Assembly (NCBI GenBank): GCA_028709505.1
Contig: JAQVWW010000033.1
Coordinates: 1-8,212 of the forward strand
Direction of reading: 5' to 3'
DNA length: 8,212 nt
Source: Eubacteriales bacterium
GTDB lineage: Bacteria > Bacillota > Clostridia > Christensenellales > UMGS416
The notes below the pieces were generated by a model. It was given only the letters and a program-made list of their open reading frames with translations. It did not search any database and was not told where the DNA came from. Made by a program: the position numbers and the translations under genes. This document shows, piece after piece, positions 1-5,279 of this stretch; within the stretch, counting starts at the first letter, position 1, and each line of letters opens with the position of its first letter.

Positions 1-364
1 AGTTGGCGGCAAATATGCCGTCAATCTGCTCGCCCGAAGTCAGCAGCACATTATACTTGGTCTGCCAATCGGTCCAGGTGGTGAACTTTATGTCCACTTC
101 GGTGTTCATCTTCTGCTTGAGCATCTCATTGAACCGTCCCCAGACCTCATCATGGTCGGCATGCTGATCGCCTACCGTATACCAGATAATCTTGGCGTAG
201 GGTAAGTCTTCGGTTTTGGGAGGTTCCTCACCGGTATCACCGTTGGAGGCGTTTCCCGGCGGGGGCGTTGTGTCGGTGGCGGCGGGCGTGCAGCCTACCA
301 GCAATGCACCCATCGCCAGCACCAATACCAGCAGCAGGCTAAGTGGTCGTCTTAGAGCAGCCAT
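1..364 (-). CDS. ABC transporter solute-binding lipoprotein, LplA/YtcQ type (N-terminal part, runs off the left edge)
   Basis: This is the extracellular sugar-binding component of the adjacent importer, expected to be anchored on the outer face of the membrane. The first 121 codons are visible. Residues 2-6 are basic (Arg5-Arg6). A hydrophobic h-region at about 8-23 ends in the lipobox LVGC, with Cys25 as the predicted lipidated residue. A Thr/Pro/Gly/Glu-rich linker (about 26-50) follows. The mature domain begins around IIWYTVGD (about 56-63), typical of family 1 solute-binding proteins. The start is supported by AAGGAGG seven bases upstream. It is the third gene of the minus-strand operon, 52 nt after the second permease. 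Family assignment rests on the signal, the early-domain pattern and the neighbours; the ligand cannot be inferred from this fragment. Confidence 0.9.
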   Translation of the reverse strand, partial: MAALRRPLSLLLVLVLAMGALLVGCTPAATDTTPPPGNASNGDTGEEPPKTEDLPYAKIIWYTVGDQHADHDEVWGRFNEMLKQKMNTEVDIKFTTWTDWQTKYNVLLTSGEQIDGIFAAN

Positions 365-383
365 AATGTCCCTCCTTCTTAAT

Positions 384-407
384 TTTTTGCCGCCTTAGCG
401 GCAAAAA
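384..407 (-). other. Intercistronic hairpin between permease and binding-protein genes
   Basis: This is a perfect 10-bp stem (384-393 with 398-407) and a 4-nt loop, lying in the 52-nt gap just upstream of the binding-protein Shine-Dalgarno. In the transcribed (minus) direction the GC stem is preceded by U and followed by A, the reverse of an intrinsic terminator, so it should not stop transcription. A plausible role (inference) is to protect or process the mRNA so that the binding protein is made in excess over the permeases. Confidence 0.6.
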
Positions 408-416
408 CACATTTGT

Positions 417-1358
417 TTATCCTTTGATGGCACCCAGGATGAGGCCCTTTACAAAGAACCGCTGTACAAACGGATAAAGGAAGATGATGGGCCCGGTGGC
501 CACGCAGGCCATGGCCATCTTCAGCGATTCCATTGGCGGCGCGTCCAGGTAGGCGGCTACGATGGCGCCGGTGGGCGTGCGCAGGAACTGGGCGTTGGCC
601 AGCAACTTATACAAGAAGTACTGCAGCGGGAACATATCGCGGTTGGTCAGGAACAGGTTGGCGTTGAACCAGTCGTTCCAGTAACCCAGCGCCACAAAAA
701 GACCGATTGTGGCCAGGCCCGGCGTGGCCAGCGGCAGGATAATCTGCGCGTAGATGCGCAGATCGCTGGCGCCGTCGATGAGTGCCGACTCGACCAGGGA
801 ATCGGGGATGGAGCGCATAAAGTTGCGCAGCAGAAACAGGTTCCAGGCCGAACACAGGCTGGGGATGACCAGCGCGAAGTACGTATCCTTCCAGCCCAGC
901 ACATTGACAATCATGATGTACCACGGGATTAGGCCGCCCGAGAACAGCGTGGTGAAATAGATCAGAAAAGCGAAGATGTTGCGGTACTGGAAATCCTTGC
1001 GGTACAGCACGTAGGCCGCCATCGACATGACCAGCAACGCCAGCACCGTGCCGCATACGGTGATACCGATGGTGACGCTATAGGCCGACACAACCTGCTC
1101 GTTACTGGCAAAGATGTATTGATAGGCCCGCAGCGAGAACTCCCGCGGGACAAGGCTAAAGCCGTACTTGATGATGGCGTCCTCCAGCGTAAAAGAGCCG
1201 GATATGATAAACAGAAACGGCAGCAGGCAGGCCAGGCTAAAGAAGGTGAGCACCACGTAGCCTACGCTGTAAAAGATGATACTGGAGACCGGCTGGCGAA
1301 TTTTCATGTGGGTGGCTTTGCGGCGCGCCGGCGTCAGCTGAAGATTGGTCTGCATCAT
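417..1358 (-). CDS. Carbohydrate ABC transporter permease, LplC/YtcP type (CUT1, MalG-like)
   Basis: This is an inner-membrane subunit of a binding-protein-dependent sugar importer, 313 aa, normal for the family. Six hydrophobic segments are visible (about 26-52, 93-118, 125-150, 158-176, 212-228 and 281-297). The cytoplasmic EAA loop that docks the ATPase is at 190-211 (ESALIDGAS followed by ILPL). The C-terminus ends in the family-typical FVQRFFVKG...GAIKG. The start is preceded by GGGAGGAGG; Met1 and Met2 are adjacent and either could be used, Met2 having the better spacing. It lies only 12 nt after the first permease, so the two are co-transcribed and probably coupled, and should form a heterodimer. 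No ATPase gene accompanies them. CUT1 importers of Gram-positive bacteria often use a shared MsmX/MsmK-type ATPase encoded elsewhere. Confidence 0.95.
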   Translation of the reverse strand: MMQTNLQLTPARRKATHMKIRQPVSSIIFYSVGYVVLTFFSLACLLPFLFIISGSFTLEDAIIKYGFSLVPREFSLRAYQYIFASNEQVVSAYSVTIGITVCGTVLALLVMSMAAYVLYRKDFQYRNIFAFLIYFTTLFSGGLIPWYIMIVNVLGWKDTYFALVIPSLCSAWNLFLLRNFMRSIPDSLVESALIDGASDLRIYAQIILPLATPGLATIGLFVALGYWNDWFNANLFLTNRDMFPLQYFLYKLLANAQFLRTPTGAIVAAYLDAPPMESLKMAMACVATGPIIFLYPFVQRFFVKGLILGAIKG

Positions 1359-1370
1359 GTCCTCCTCCCG

Positions 1371-2330
1371 CTAGAACAGCGCGTAGTCCGGATAGAGCTT
1401 GCGGACGGTGAAGTTGACGATCATCACCAGCACAAAGCCAAAGACCGACTGAAACACGCCTGCGGCGCTGCCCATGCCCACGTCGAAGTTGACCATTAAA
1501 GATCGGTAAACGAACGTATCTATGACGTCGGTGATGGGGTGCAGCGCGCCGTTGTTGCCTACCAGCTGGTAGAACAAATCGAACTGTCCTTTTAAGATGC
1601 CGCCGATGGCGAAGATGAGCAGGATGACAATGGTGGGCGTCAAAAGGGGCAGCGTAATGTGCCGCACTTGCTGGAACACGCTGGCGCCGTCGATGCGGGC
1701 GGCCTCGTACAGCTCCTGGTCGATGCCGGTAATGGCGGCTAAGTAGACCACCATGCCGTAGCCGATGCCCTTCCAGATATTAAAGAAGGTGATGATAAAG
1801 GGCCAATATTTGGGCGTGTTATAGATGTTCGTGCGGGCGTCGTCGCCCAGCCAGCCCACCAAAAAGGTATTGACGACGCCGGTGCTGTAGTTGAGCAGGT
1901 TGTAGGCAAAGGCGCCTACCAGCACCATTGATATAAAATAGGGCAAAAACATGACCGACTGGCTGGTGCGCTTAAACAACCGTCCGGGCACCTCCGACAG
2001 GAATACGGCGCAGACAATTTGAAAAAAGTTGCCCAGCAGGATAAACGTGATGTTATAGAGCACCGTGTTGCGGATCAGCCTGCCCAGGGTGCCCGAACTT
2101 GCCAGATAGCGAAAGTTGTCCAGCCCCACAAAGGGGCTGCCAAACAGGCCGTCGGCAAAGTTGAACTTGGTGAAAGCGAAATAAACGCCGGTCATGGGTA
2201 GATATTGGAATGTCAGGAACAGCAGGCAGGCCGGCAGAATCATTAGGAACAACATCCAGTTGCGGCGTATCTCCCGGGCAAAGCTCCGCCTGACCAGCGG
2301 TTTTCTCATCTTGGCTAGGTTTGCATCCAT
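1371..2330 (-). CDS. Carbohydrate ABC transporter permease, LplB/YteP type (CUT1, MalF-like)
   Basis: This is the first gene of the minus-strand transport operon, an inner-membrane permease subunit of 319 aa. A basic N-terminus (RRSFAREIRRNW, about 14-25) leads into TM1 at about 26-45. Further membrane segments lie near 88-111, 124-146, 176-200, 232-247 and 287-306. The EAA loop is at 209-229 (EAARIDGAS then TLPLL), and the C-terminal KLYPDYALF is typical of the LplB group. The start at 2330 is chosen because AAAGGGGGAG lies eight bases upstream. An in-frame ATG at 2384 would add 18 residues but has no Shine-Dalgarno. The gene partners with the LplC-type permease 12 nt downstream. Transcription probably starts near 2505, leaving a leader of about 175 nt. 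Substrate is likely an oligosaccharide or glycoside, which is inference from family and neighbours. Confidence 0.94.
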   Translation of the reverse strand: MDANLAKMRKPLVRRSFAREIRRNWMLFLMILPACLLFLTFQYLPMTGVYFAFTKFNFADGLFGSPFVGLDNFRYLASSGTLGRLIRNTVLYNITFILLGNFFQIVCAVFLSEVPGRLFKRTSQSVMFLPYFISMVLVGAFAYNLLNYSTGVVNTFLVGWLGDDARTNIYNTPKYWPFIITFFNIWKGIGYGMVVYLAAITGIDQELYEAARIDGASVFQQVRHITLPLLTPTIVILLIFAIGGILKGQFDLFYQLVGNNGALHPITDVIDTFVYRSLMVNFDVGMGSAAGVFQSVFGFVLVMIVNFTVRKLYPDYALF

Positions 2331-2497
2331 CGCACTTACTCCCCCTTTGAGATAATCTGCATAGCTCTTAGCCGGCAATTTCATCCACGGTAAGGATAGT
2401 CAACCCGCCCCGCAGCGTGCGCTATATTATATTCCTAAGCATGAGATTTAGCCTTAATGCGGCGCAAATACACCCCGTCCCCCCGCCCGCAGATCCC

Positions 2498-2509
2498 GGC
2501 GGCATAAGG
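2498..2509. repeat. Direct repeat GGCGGCATAAGG, copy 1 (over the transport-operon start site)
   Basis: This exact 12-mer recurs in the same orientation at 2702-2713. It directly abuts the -10 box of the transport promoter and covers the predicted start point. A role as a regulator-binding half-site is inference. Confidence 0.55.
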
Positions 2510-2511
2510 TT

Positions 2512-2540
2512 ATTGTAGACACAGAAAAAACGAATGTCAA
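2512..2540 (-). promoter_or_regulatory. Sigma-A-type promoter of the transport operon
   Basis: Read on the minus strand, TTGACA (2535-2540), a 17-bp spacer and TACAAT (2512-2517) match the housekeeping consensus at 11 of 12 positions. Transcription should start near 2505, giving a leader of about 175 nt before the first permease gene. One copy of the direct repeat GGCGGCATAAGG (2498-2509) covers the expected start site, a position suited to a repressor. Confidence 0.85.
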
Positions 2541-2701
2541 TACATGTTGCACTAAAACATATGTCATATTTTTATATAACTTGTCTATATTTCTTTAATT
2601 TATTCGTTATATTGGCATATTATTCATAGCTTGCTGAATTGAGCGCCGCGCGGTTATTTGTGCGGGAAAATGTACTTTTCGCGGCTTTTTCCCGGCAGTA
2701 T

Positions 2702-2713
2702 GGCGGCATAAGG
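2702..2713. repeat. Direct repeat GGCGGCATAAGG, copy 2
   Basis: This is the second exact copy of the 12-mer, 204 bp from the first, lying between the two divergent promoters. Two copies in one intergenic region, one at a promoter, suggest a pair of binding sites for DNA looping, but chance identity is not excluded. Confidence 0.5.
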
Positions 2714-2780
2714 CGATCTTTTTTGTATCCGGCCGGTCGCGCGCCGCAACCGGCACGTCTTTTTTATCATGCGGTTTCGG

Positions 2781-2792
2781 TGCATATATGCA
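2781..2792. promoter_or_regulatory. Candidate operator palindrome TGCATATATGCA
   Basis: This is a perfect 12-bp palindrome ending 35 bp upstream of the -35 box of the plus-strand promoter, the usual place for an activator of the catabolic genes. No matching regulator is visible, so the role is inferred from symmetry and position only. Confidence 0.4.
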
Positions 2793-2827
2793 ATTGTACC
2801 AAAAAACTTGTATATATTTTTTACCCC

Positions 2828-2856
2828 TTGCATAGTCCTTTGATTAGACTTATCAT
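2828..2856 (+). promoter_or_regulatory. Sigma-A-type promoter of the epimerase/oxidoreductase operon
   Basis: TTGCAT (2828-2833), a 17-bp spacer and TATCAT (2851-2856) sit in AT-rich DNA just ahead of the first plus-strand gene. The start would be near 2863, leaving a short leader of about 34 nt that contains AGGAGGT seven bases before the ATG at 2897. Confidence 0.75.
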
Positions 2857-2896
2857 TATTTTTGGATGAGTTGTCCAATAATTAGGAGGTATTCGC

Positions 2897-3682
2897 ATGA
2901 AAACCAAAATCGGTCTGCAAATGTACACGATGCGTGAACACATGGGTCCCGATCAACTGGAAACCACTCTGAAAAGAATCAAAGAGATCGGTTACGATTG
3001 CGTTCAGATGGGCGCGCCGCGCCATATGAGCGCCGTCGACTTTAAGGCTATGCTGGATGATATCGGCCTTACCACCTGCACGGTGGGCGGCGGGCTGGAT
3101 ACCTTGCTGGCCGATCCCGGCCGCATCATGAAGGAAGGCGAGATACTGGGCACCCGCGACGTGTTCGCCCCCACCGTATCCACCGAGATGCGCTCCACCG
3201 CCGCGGGCTATCAGGCGTTTTCCAAGCTGCTGAACCTGGCCGGTGAAGCCTTCAAGCCCCACGGTTTTCGGCTGCACTACCACTCCCACGCCTATGAATG
3301 GCTGCGCTTTGCCAACGGCAAAACCGGCATGCAGATTCTGATGGAGGAGTCCGACCCCGAAGCGGTGTACTTCATGCACGATACCCACTGGCTGCACGCC
3401 GGCGGCGTCAACGTGGCCAAGACCATCGCCGCCTCCCAGGGTCGCATGACGCAGGTGCACTTTAAGGATTACAACGTCGACGCCGAGCTGACCAGCGACA
3501 TCGGCAAGGTCAACAAGCTCTTCGCCGAGGTGGGCACCGGCAACTTGGATTGGGAGGATATCCTCGGTGCCTGCCGCGCCAACGAAATCGAGTACTACGT
3601 GGTGGAGCAGGATTACTCGAAGATGGACATCTTCGACAGCATCAAAGTCAGTCTGGACAATATGCGCGGATGGGGCCTGTAG
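2897..3682 (+). CDS. Sugar phosphate isomerase/epimerase (xylose isomerase-like TIM barrel, AP endonuclease family 2)
   Basis: This is a cytoplasmic 261-aa single-domain TIM barrel of the family that includes IolE, hydroxypyruvate isomerase and the 3-keto-glycoside epimerase YcjR. Family marks occur in order: IGLQMYTMRE at the first strand (5-14), HYHSHAYEW (127-135), HDTHWLHAGG (161-170), VHFKDY (187-192), VGTGNLDWEDIL (212-223) and VVEQD (235-239). Candidate metal ligands are Asp162 or His164, His188 and Glu237. The start is fixed by AGGAGGT seven bases upstream. It is the first gene of a two-gene operon, 28 nt before a Gfo/Idh/MocA dehydrogenase, a pairing common in pathways that oxidise a sugar and then isomerise or eliminate the keto product. 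The exact substrate is unknown. A sugar role is favoured over DNA repair by the short length and the neighbours. Confidence 0.93.
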   Translation: MKTKIGLQMYTMREHMGPDQLETTLKRIKEIGYDCVQMGAPRHMSAVDFKAMLDDIGLTTCTVGGGLDTLLADPGRIMKEGEILGTRDVFAPTVSTEMRSTAAGYQAFSKLLNLAGEAFKPHGFRLHYHSHAYEWLRFANGKTGMQILMEESDPEAVYFMHDTHWLHAGGVNVAKTIAASQGRMTQVHFKDYNVDAELTSDIGKVNKLFAEVGTGNLDWEDILGACRANEIEYYVVEQDYSKMDIFDSIKVSLDNMRGWGL

Positions 3683-3710
3683 GCTAAAGCGCGCGAAAGG
3701 ATAGGCAATT

Positions 3711-4853
3711 ATGGCAAGCGTAAAACCGGTTAAAGTGGGGCTGATTGGCGCCGGCGCCATCAGCGGCATTTATCTGCAGAACATGACGCAGATCTTTTCC
3801 ATACTGGACGTGGTGGGCTGCTCGGATCTCATTGACGAGCGCAGCCGCAACCGCGCCCAGGAATTTGGCATCCGCCAGATGACCAACGACGAAATCTTAA
3901 GCGACCCCGAAATTGAGATTGTCGTCAACACCACCTATCCGCTGAGCCACTACGAAGTGAGCAAGGCCGCGCTGCTTGCCGGCAAACACGTTCACTGCGA
4001 AAAGATGATGGCCACGACGATGGGCGAAGCCCGAGAGCTGATGGCGCTGGCCAAAGAAAAGGGCCTGCGTATCGGCATGGCGCCCGACACGTTCCTGGGC
4101 GCGGCGCTGCAGACGGCCCGCAAATACATCGACGCCGGCATGATAGGCACGCCCATCAATGCCTGCGCCCTGGTCATGCGCGGCTACAAGCCGATGGGCG
4201 AGCAGGACGGTCGCCTGTCCATGGTGATGACCGCCGGCGGCGGCATCCCCTACGACATGGGCGGCTACTATCTGCACGCAATGATTCACCTGCTGGGCGG
4301 CATTCGCCGCGTCAGCGGCTTCGCCAAGACGCGCAACCCTGTCGAAGTGTTCGCCAACCCGCGCCATCCGCGCTACAAAGAGGGGTTCGATTTCTCCACC
4401 CCCAATATGATGACGGCGGCGTTGGAGTTTGAACAGGGCTGCTACGGTACTCTCACCGCCATGTCCGAGAGCTTCGGCGAGACGCCGCGGTTGGAAATCT
4501 ACGGCACCGAAGGCACGCTGGTGCTCAGCGATCCCAACAACTACGGCGATCCCATCTATCTGATCCGCAACGGCTACCAGCAGATGAAGCCCTGCGAGGT
4601 GCCCTTCACCCACGGCTACCCGGTCAACTCCCGTGGCATCGGCGTGGCCGATATGGCCTGGGGCATCCGTAACGATCGGCCGCATCGCTGCTCGGGCGAA
4701 ATGGGTTTCCACGCCTTTGAAGTAGTCAACGGCGTGCAGGAAAGCTGCAAAACCGGCCGCGTATACGAGATGACGTCCCACGTCGATCGCCCGGCGCCGC
4801 TGCCCGCCGGCCATGTGGCCGGCACCGCCGCCGAGGCCTGCCTGGATAACTAA
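3711..4853 (+). CDS. Gfo/Idh/MocA family NAD(P)-dependent oxidoreductase
   Basis: This is a cytoplasmic 380-aa dehydrogenase, probably acting on a sugar, glycoside or cyclitol hydroxyl. An N-terminal Rossmann fold begins VKVGLIGAGAIS (8-18). The lysine motif CEKMMATT (96-103) has Lys98, but Met99 replaces the usual Pro of EKP. The second domain has GGGIPYDMGGYY (176-187), in which Tyr186 occupies the position where many members have the catalytic His. Zymomonas glucose-fructose oxidoreductase likewise uses Tyr there (recalled). YGTEGTL (264-270) and GVADMAWGIR...HRCSGEMGFHAFEVV (311-339) are typical C-terminal family signatures. AAAGGA lies nine bases before the start. The gene follows the epimerase by 28 nt and is closed by a strong terminator, so it ends the operon. 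The final 20 residues or so (Pro/Ala/Gly-rich) look like a non-conserved tail. Confidence 0.95.
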   Translation: MASVKPVKVGLIGAGAISGIYLQNMTQIFSILDVVGCSDLIDERSRNRAQEFGIRQMTNDEILSDPEIEIVVNTTYPLSHYEVSKAALLAGKHVHCEKMMATTMGEARELMALAKEKGLRIGMAPDTFLGAALQTARKYIDAGMIGTPINACALVMRGYKPMGEQDGRLSMVMTAGGGIPYDMGGYYLHAMIHLLGGIRRVSGFAKTRNPVEVFANPRHPRYKEGFDFSTPNMMTAALEFEQGCYGTLTAMSESFGETPRLEIYGTEGTLVLSDPNNYGDPIYLIRNGYQQMKPCEVPFTHGYPVNSRGIGVADMAWGIRNDRPHRCSGEMGFHAFEVVNGVQESCKTGRVYEMTSHVDRPAPLPAGHVAGTAAEACLDN

Positions 4854-4870
4854 CCGCCTGCAAAGTACGC

Positions 4871-4906
4871 AAACCGCCCGCCGAAGCTTCGGCGGGCGGT
4901 TTTTTT
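4871..4906 (+). terminator. Strong intrinsic terminator of the catabolic operon
   Basis: A perfect 32-bp palindrome (4871-4902, centred at 4886/4887) gives a GC-rich stem of up to 14 bp with an AGCT loop, followed by seven T (4900-4906). It lies 18 nt after the oxidoreductase stop codon. Confidence 0.97.
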
Positions 4907-4937
4907 GCCGGCGCGGCCTTTTTTGGGGGGCCTATGC

Positions 4938-4990
4938 GAGGGCGTCGCCCTCGCGCTCCCACCCAAGGGACGCGTCCCTTGGGAATCCCT
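4938..4990 (+). repeat. Two-hairpin repeat element, copy 1
   Basis: About 53 nt. Hairpin A, GAGGGC / GCCCTC (part of an 8-bp stem, 4936-4943 with 4947-4954), is followed by a pyrimidine-rich linker. Hairpin B is a perfect 22-bp palindrome (4962-4983, CCCAAGGGACG plus its complement), then the tail GGAATCCCT. It is the best-preserved of three copies in this gene-free stretch. I recognise this A-linker-B-tail layout as a style of intergenic repeat seen in gut Clostridia, from memory only. Confidence 0.8.
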
Positions 4991-5023
4991 TTTATATATA
5001 AAACAACGAGTTCCTCCCAACAG

Positions 5024-5076
5024 AGGGATTCCTAAGGGCTATCGGCCCTTAGGCGGGGGTTTGGAGGCAGCGCCTC
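5024..5076 (-). repeat. Two-hairpin repeat element, copy 2 (inverted)
   Basis: This is the same element in the opposite orientation, also 53 nt. On the minus strand it reads hairpin A (GAGGC / GCCTC, 5064-5076), linker, hairpin B (CCTAAGGGC / GCCCTTAGG, 5031-5053) and a tail identical to copy 1 (GGAATCCCT, 5024-5032). The stems differ from copy 1 by paired changes (for example GGGA/TCCC becomes GGGC/GCCC), so pairing is kept although the sequence has moved. Confidence 0.75.
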
Positions 5077-5102
5077 TAACGCCCTTGCTGCTCAGCCCTT
5101 GC

Positions 5103-5154
5103 CAGGGCTTTGCCCTCGTGCGCCCGACCAAAGGATACGTCCCTGGGGAATTCC
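5103..5154 (+). repeat. Two-hairpin repeat element, copy 3 (degenerate)
   Basis: This copy is direct with respect to copy 1, about 52 nt. Hairpin A is intact (AGGGC / GCCCT, 5104-5116). The linker aligns base by base with copy 1. Hairpin B (about 5128-5147) is partly decayed, and the tail is GGAATTCC. It is separated from copy 2 by 26 nt. Confidence 0.65.
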
Positions 5155-5230
5155 GACCATTAACCCGGCGTCGGGAAGGAGAGCCGATCGGCAAAGGCCT
5201 GCGTACCGTTTGTTCCTTTCCCAATACAAT

Positions 5231-5269
5231 AGACCGCCCGCCGGGTTTCCGACGGGCAGTGCGTCTTTT
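5231..5269 (-). terminator. Probable terminator of the HAD-GNAT operon (weak)
   Basis: A stem GCCCG-CGG / CCG-CGGGC with one mismatch and a 4-nt loop (about 5237-5256) is flanked by AGAC...GTCT, which can extend it. It sits 11 nt beyond the acetyltransferase stop. On the minus strand the tail is only moderately U-rich; on the plus strand it is followed by TCTTTT. It may work in either direction, weakly. Confidence 0.4.
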
Positions 5270-5279
5270 CAAAACTGCT

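Larger units (their letters stand above)
2331..2896. promoter_or_regulatory. Divergent control region between transport operon and catabolic genes
   Basis: These 566 bp hold no credible gene. They contain a consensus promoter in each direction with the -35 boxes about 290 bp apart, an AT-rich core (about 2521-2640), and a GC-richer patch (about 2640-2760). There is a 12-nt direct repeat GGCGGCATAAGG at 2498-2509 and 2702-2713, a perfect palindrome TGCATATATGCA at 2781-2792, and an imperfect inverted repeat at 2622-2639. The G-rich leader of the transport operon (2473-2488 as C-runs on the plus strand) is also here. The spacing is much longer than two promoters need, so operators for a sugar-responsive regulator are expected. 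The regulator itself is not in the window. Confidence 0.7.
4907..5279. other. Gene-free repeat-rich intergenic region
   Basis: This stretch lies between the oxidoreductase terminator and the acetyltransferase stop codon. It is occupied by the three two-hairpin repeat copies, a short AT patch (4990-5003), the palindrome GCCGATCGGC (5183-5192) and a terminator-like hairpin near 5231-5269. Open frames across it have no Shine-Dalgarno and are rich in Arg, Pro and Gly, as expected from GC-rich palindromes read as protein, so no gene is called. Confidence 0.75.

Noticed and set aside
384..407. Hairpin after the second permease as an intrinsic terminator.
   Set aside because: The A/T tracts are on the wrong sides of the GC stem for either strand, and the binding-protein gene follows in the same operon.
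2331..2384. Longer LplB-type permease start at 2384 (18 extra residues).
   Set aside because: No Shine-Dalgarno before 2384, while AAAGGGGGAG is well placed before 2330. The extra residues are not needed for the family's usual N-terminus.
2426..2431. Perfect TATAAT on the minus strand in the transport-operon leader.
   Set aside because: No acceptable -35 box at 16-18 bp upstream, while the promoter at 2512-2540 is far better. It might still be a minor or activator-dependent start.
2639..2878. Small open frames on both strands in the divergent control region.
   Set aside because: No Shine-Dalgarno, no recognisable protein features, and they overlap the plus-strand promoter.
2882..3769. Long open frame on the minus strand opposite the epimerase gene (similar ones at 3897-4814 and 6732-7676).
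   Set aside because: Antisense frames of GC-rich genes, full of His, Gly, Ala and Val, with no family motifs. The opposite strand holds genes with clear motifs and Shine-Dalgarno sequences.
4936..5157. Repeat cluster as a CRISPR array.
   Set aside because: Only three copies, one inverted, with short unequal spacers and no cas genes. The copies are internally palindromic two-hairpin units.
5225..5230. TACAAT on the plus strand downstream of the repeat cluster.
   Set aside because: No -35 box at the right distance, and there is no plus-strand gene to drive.
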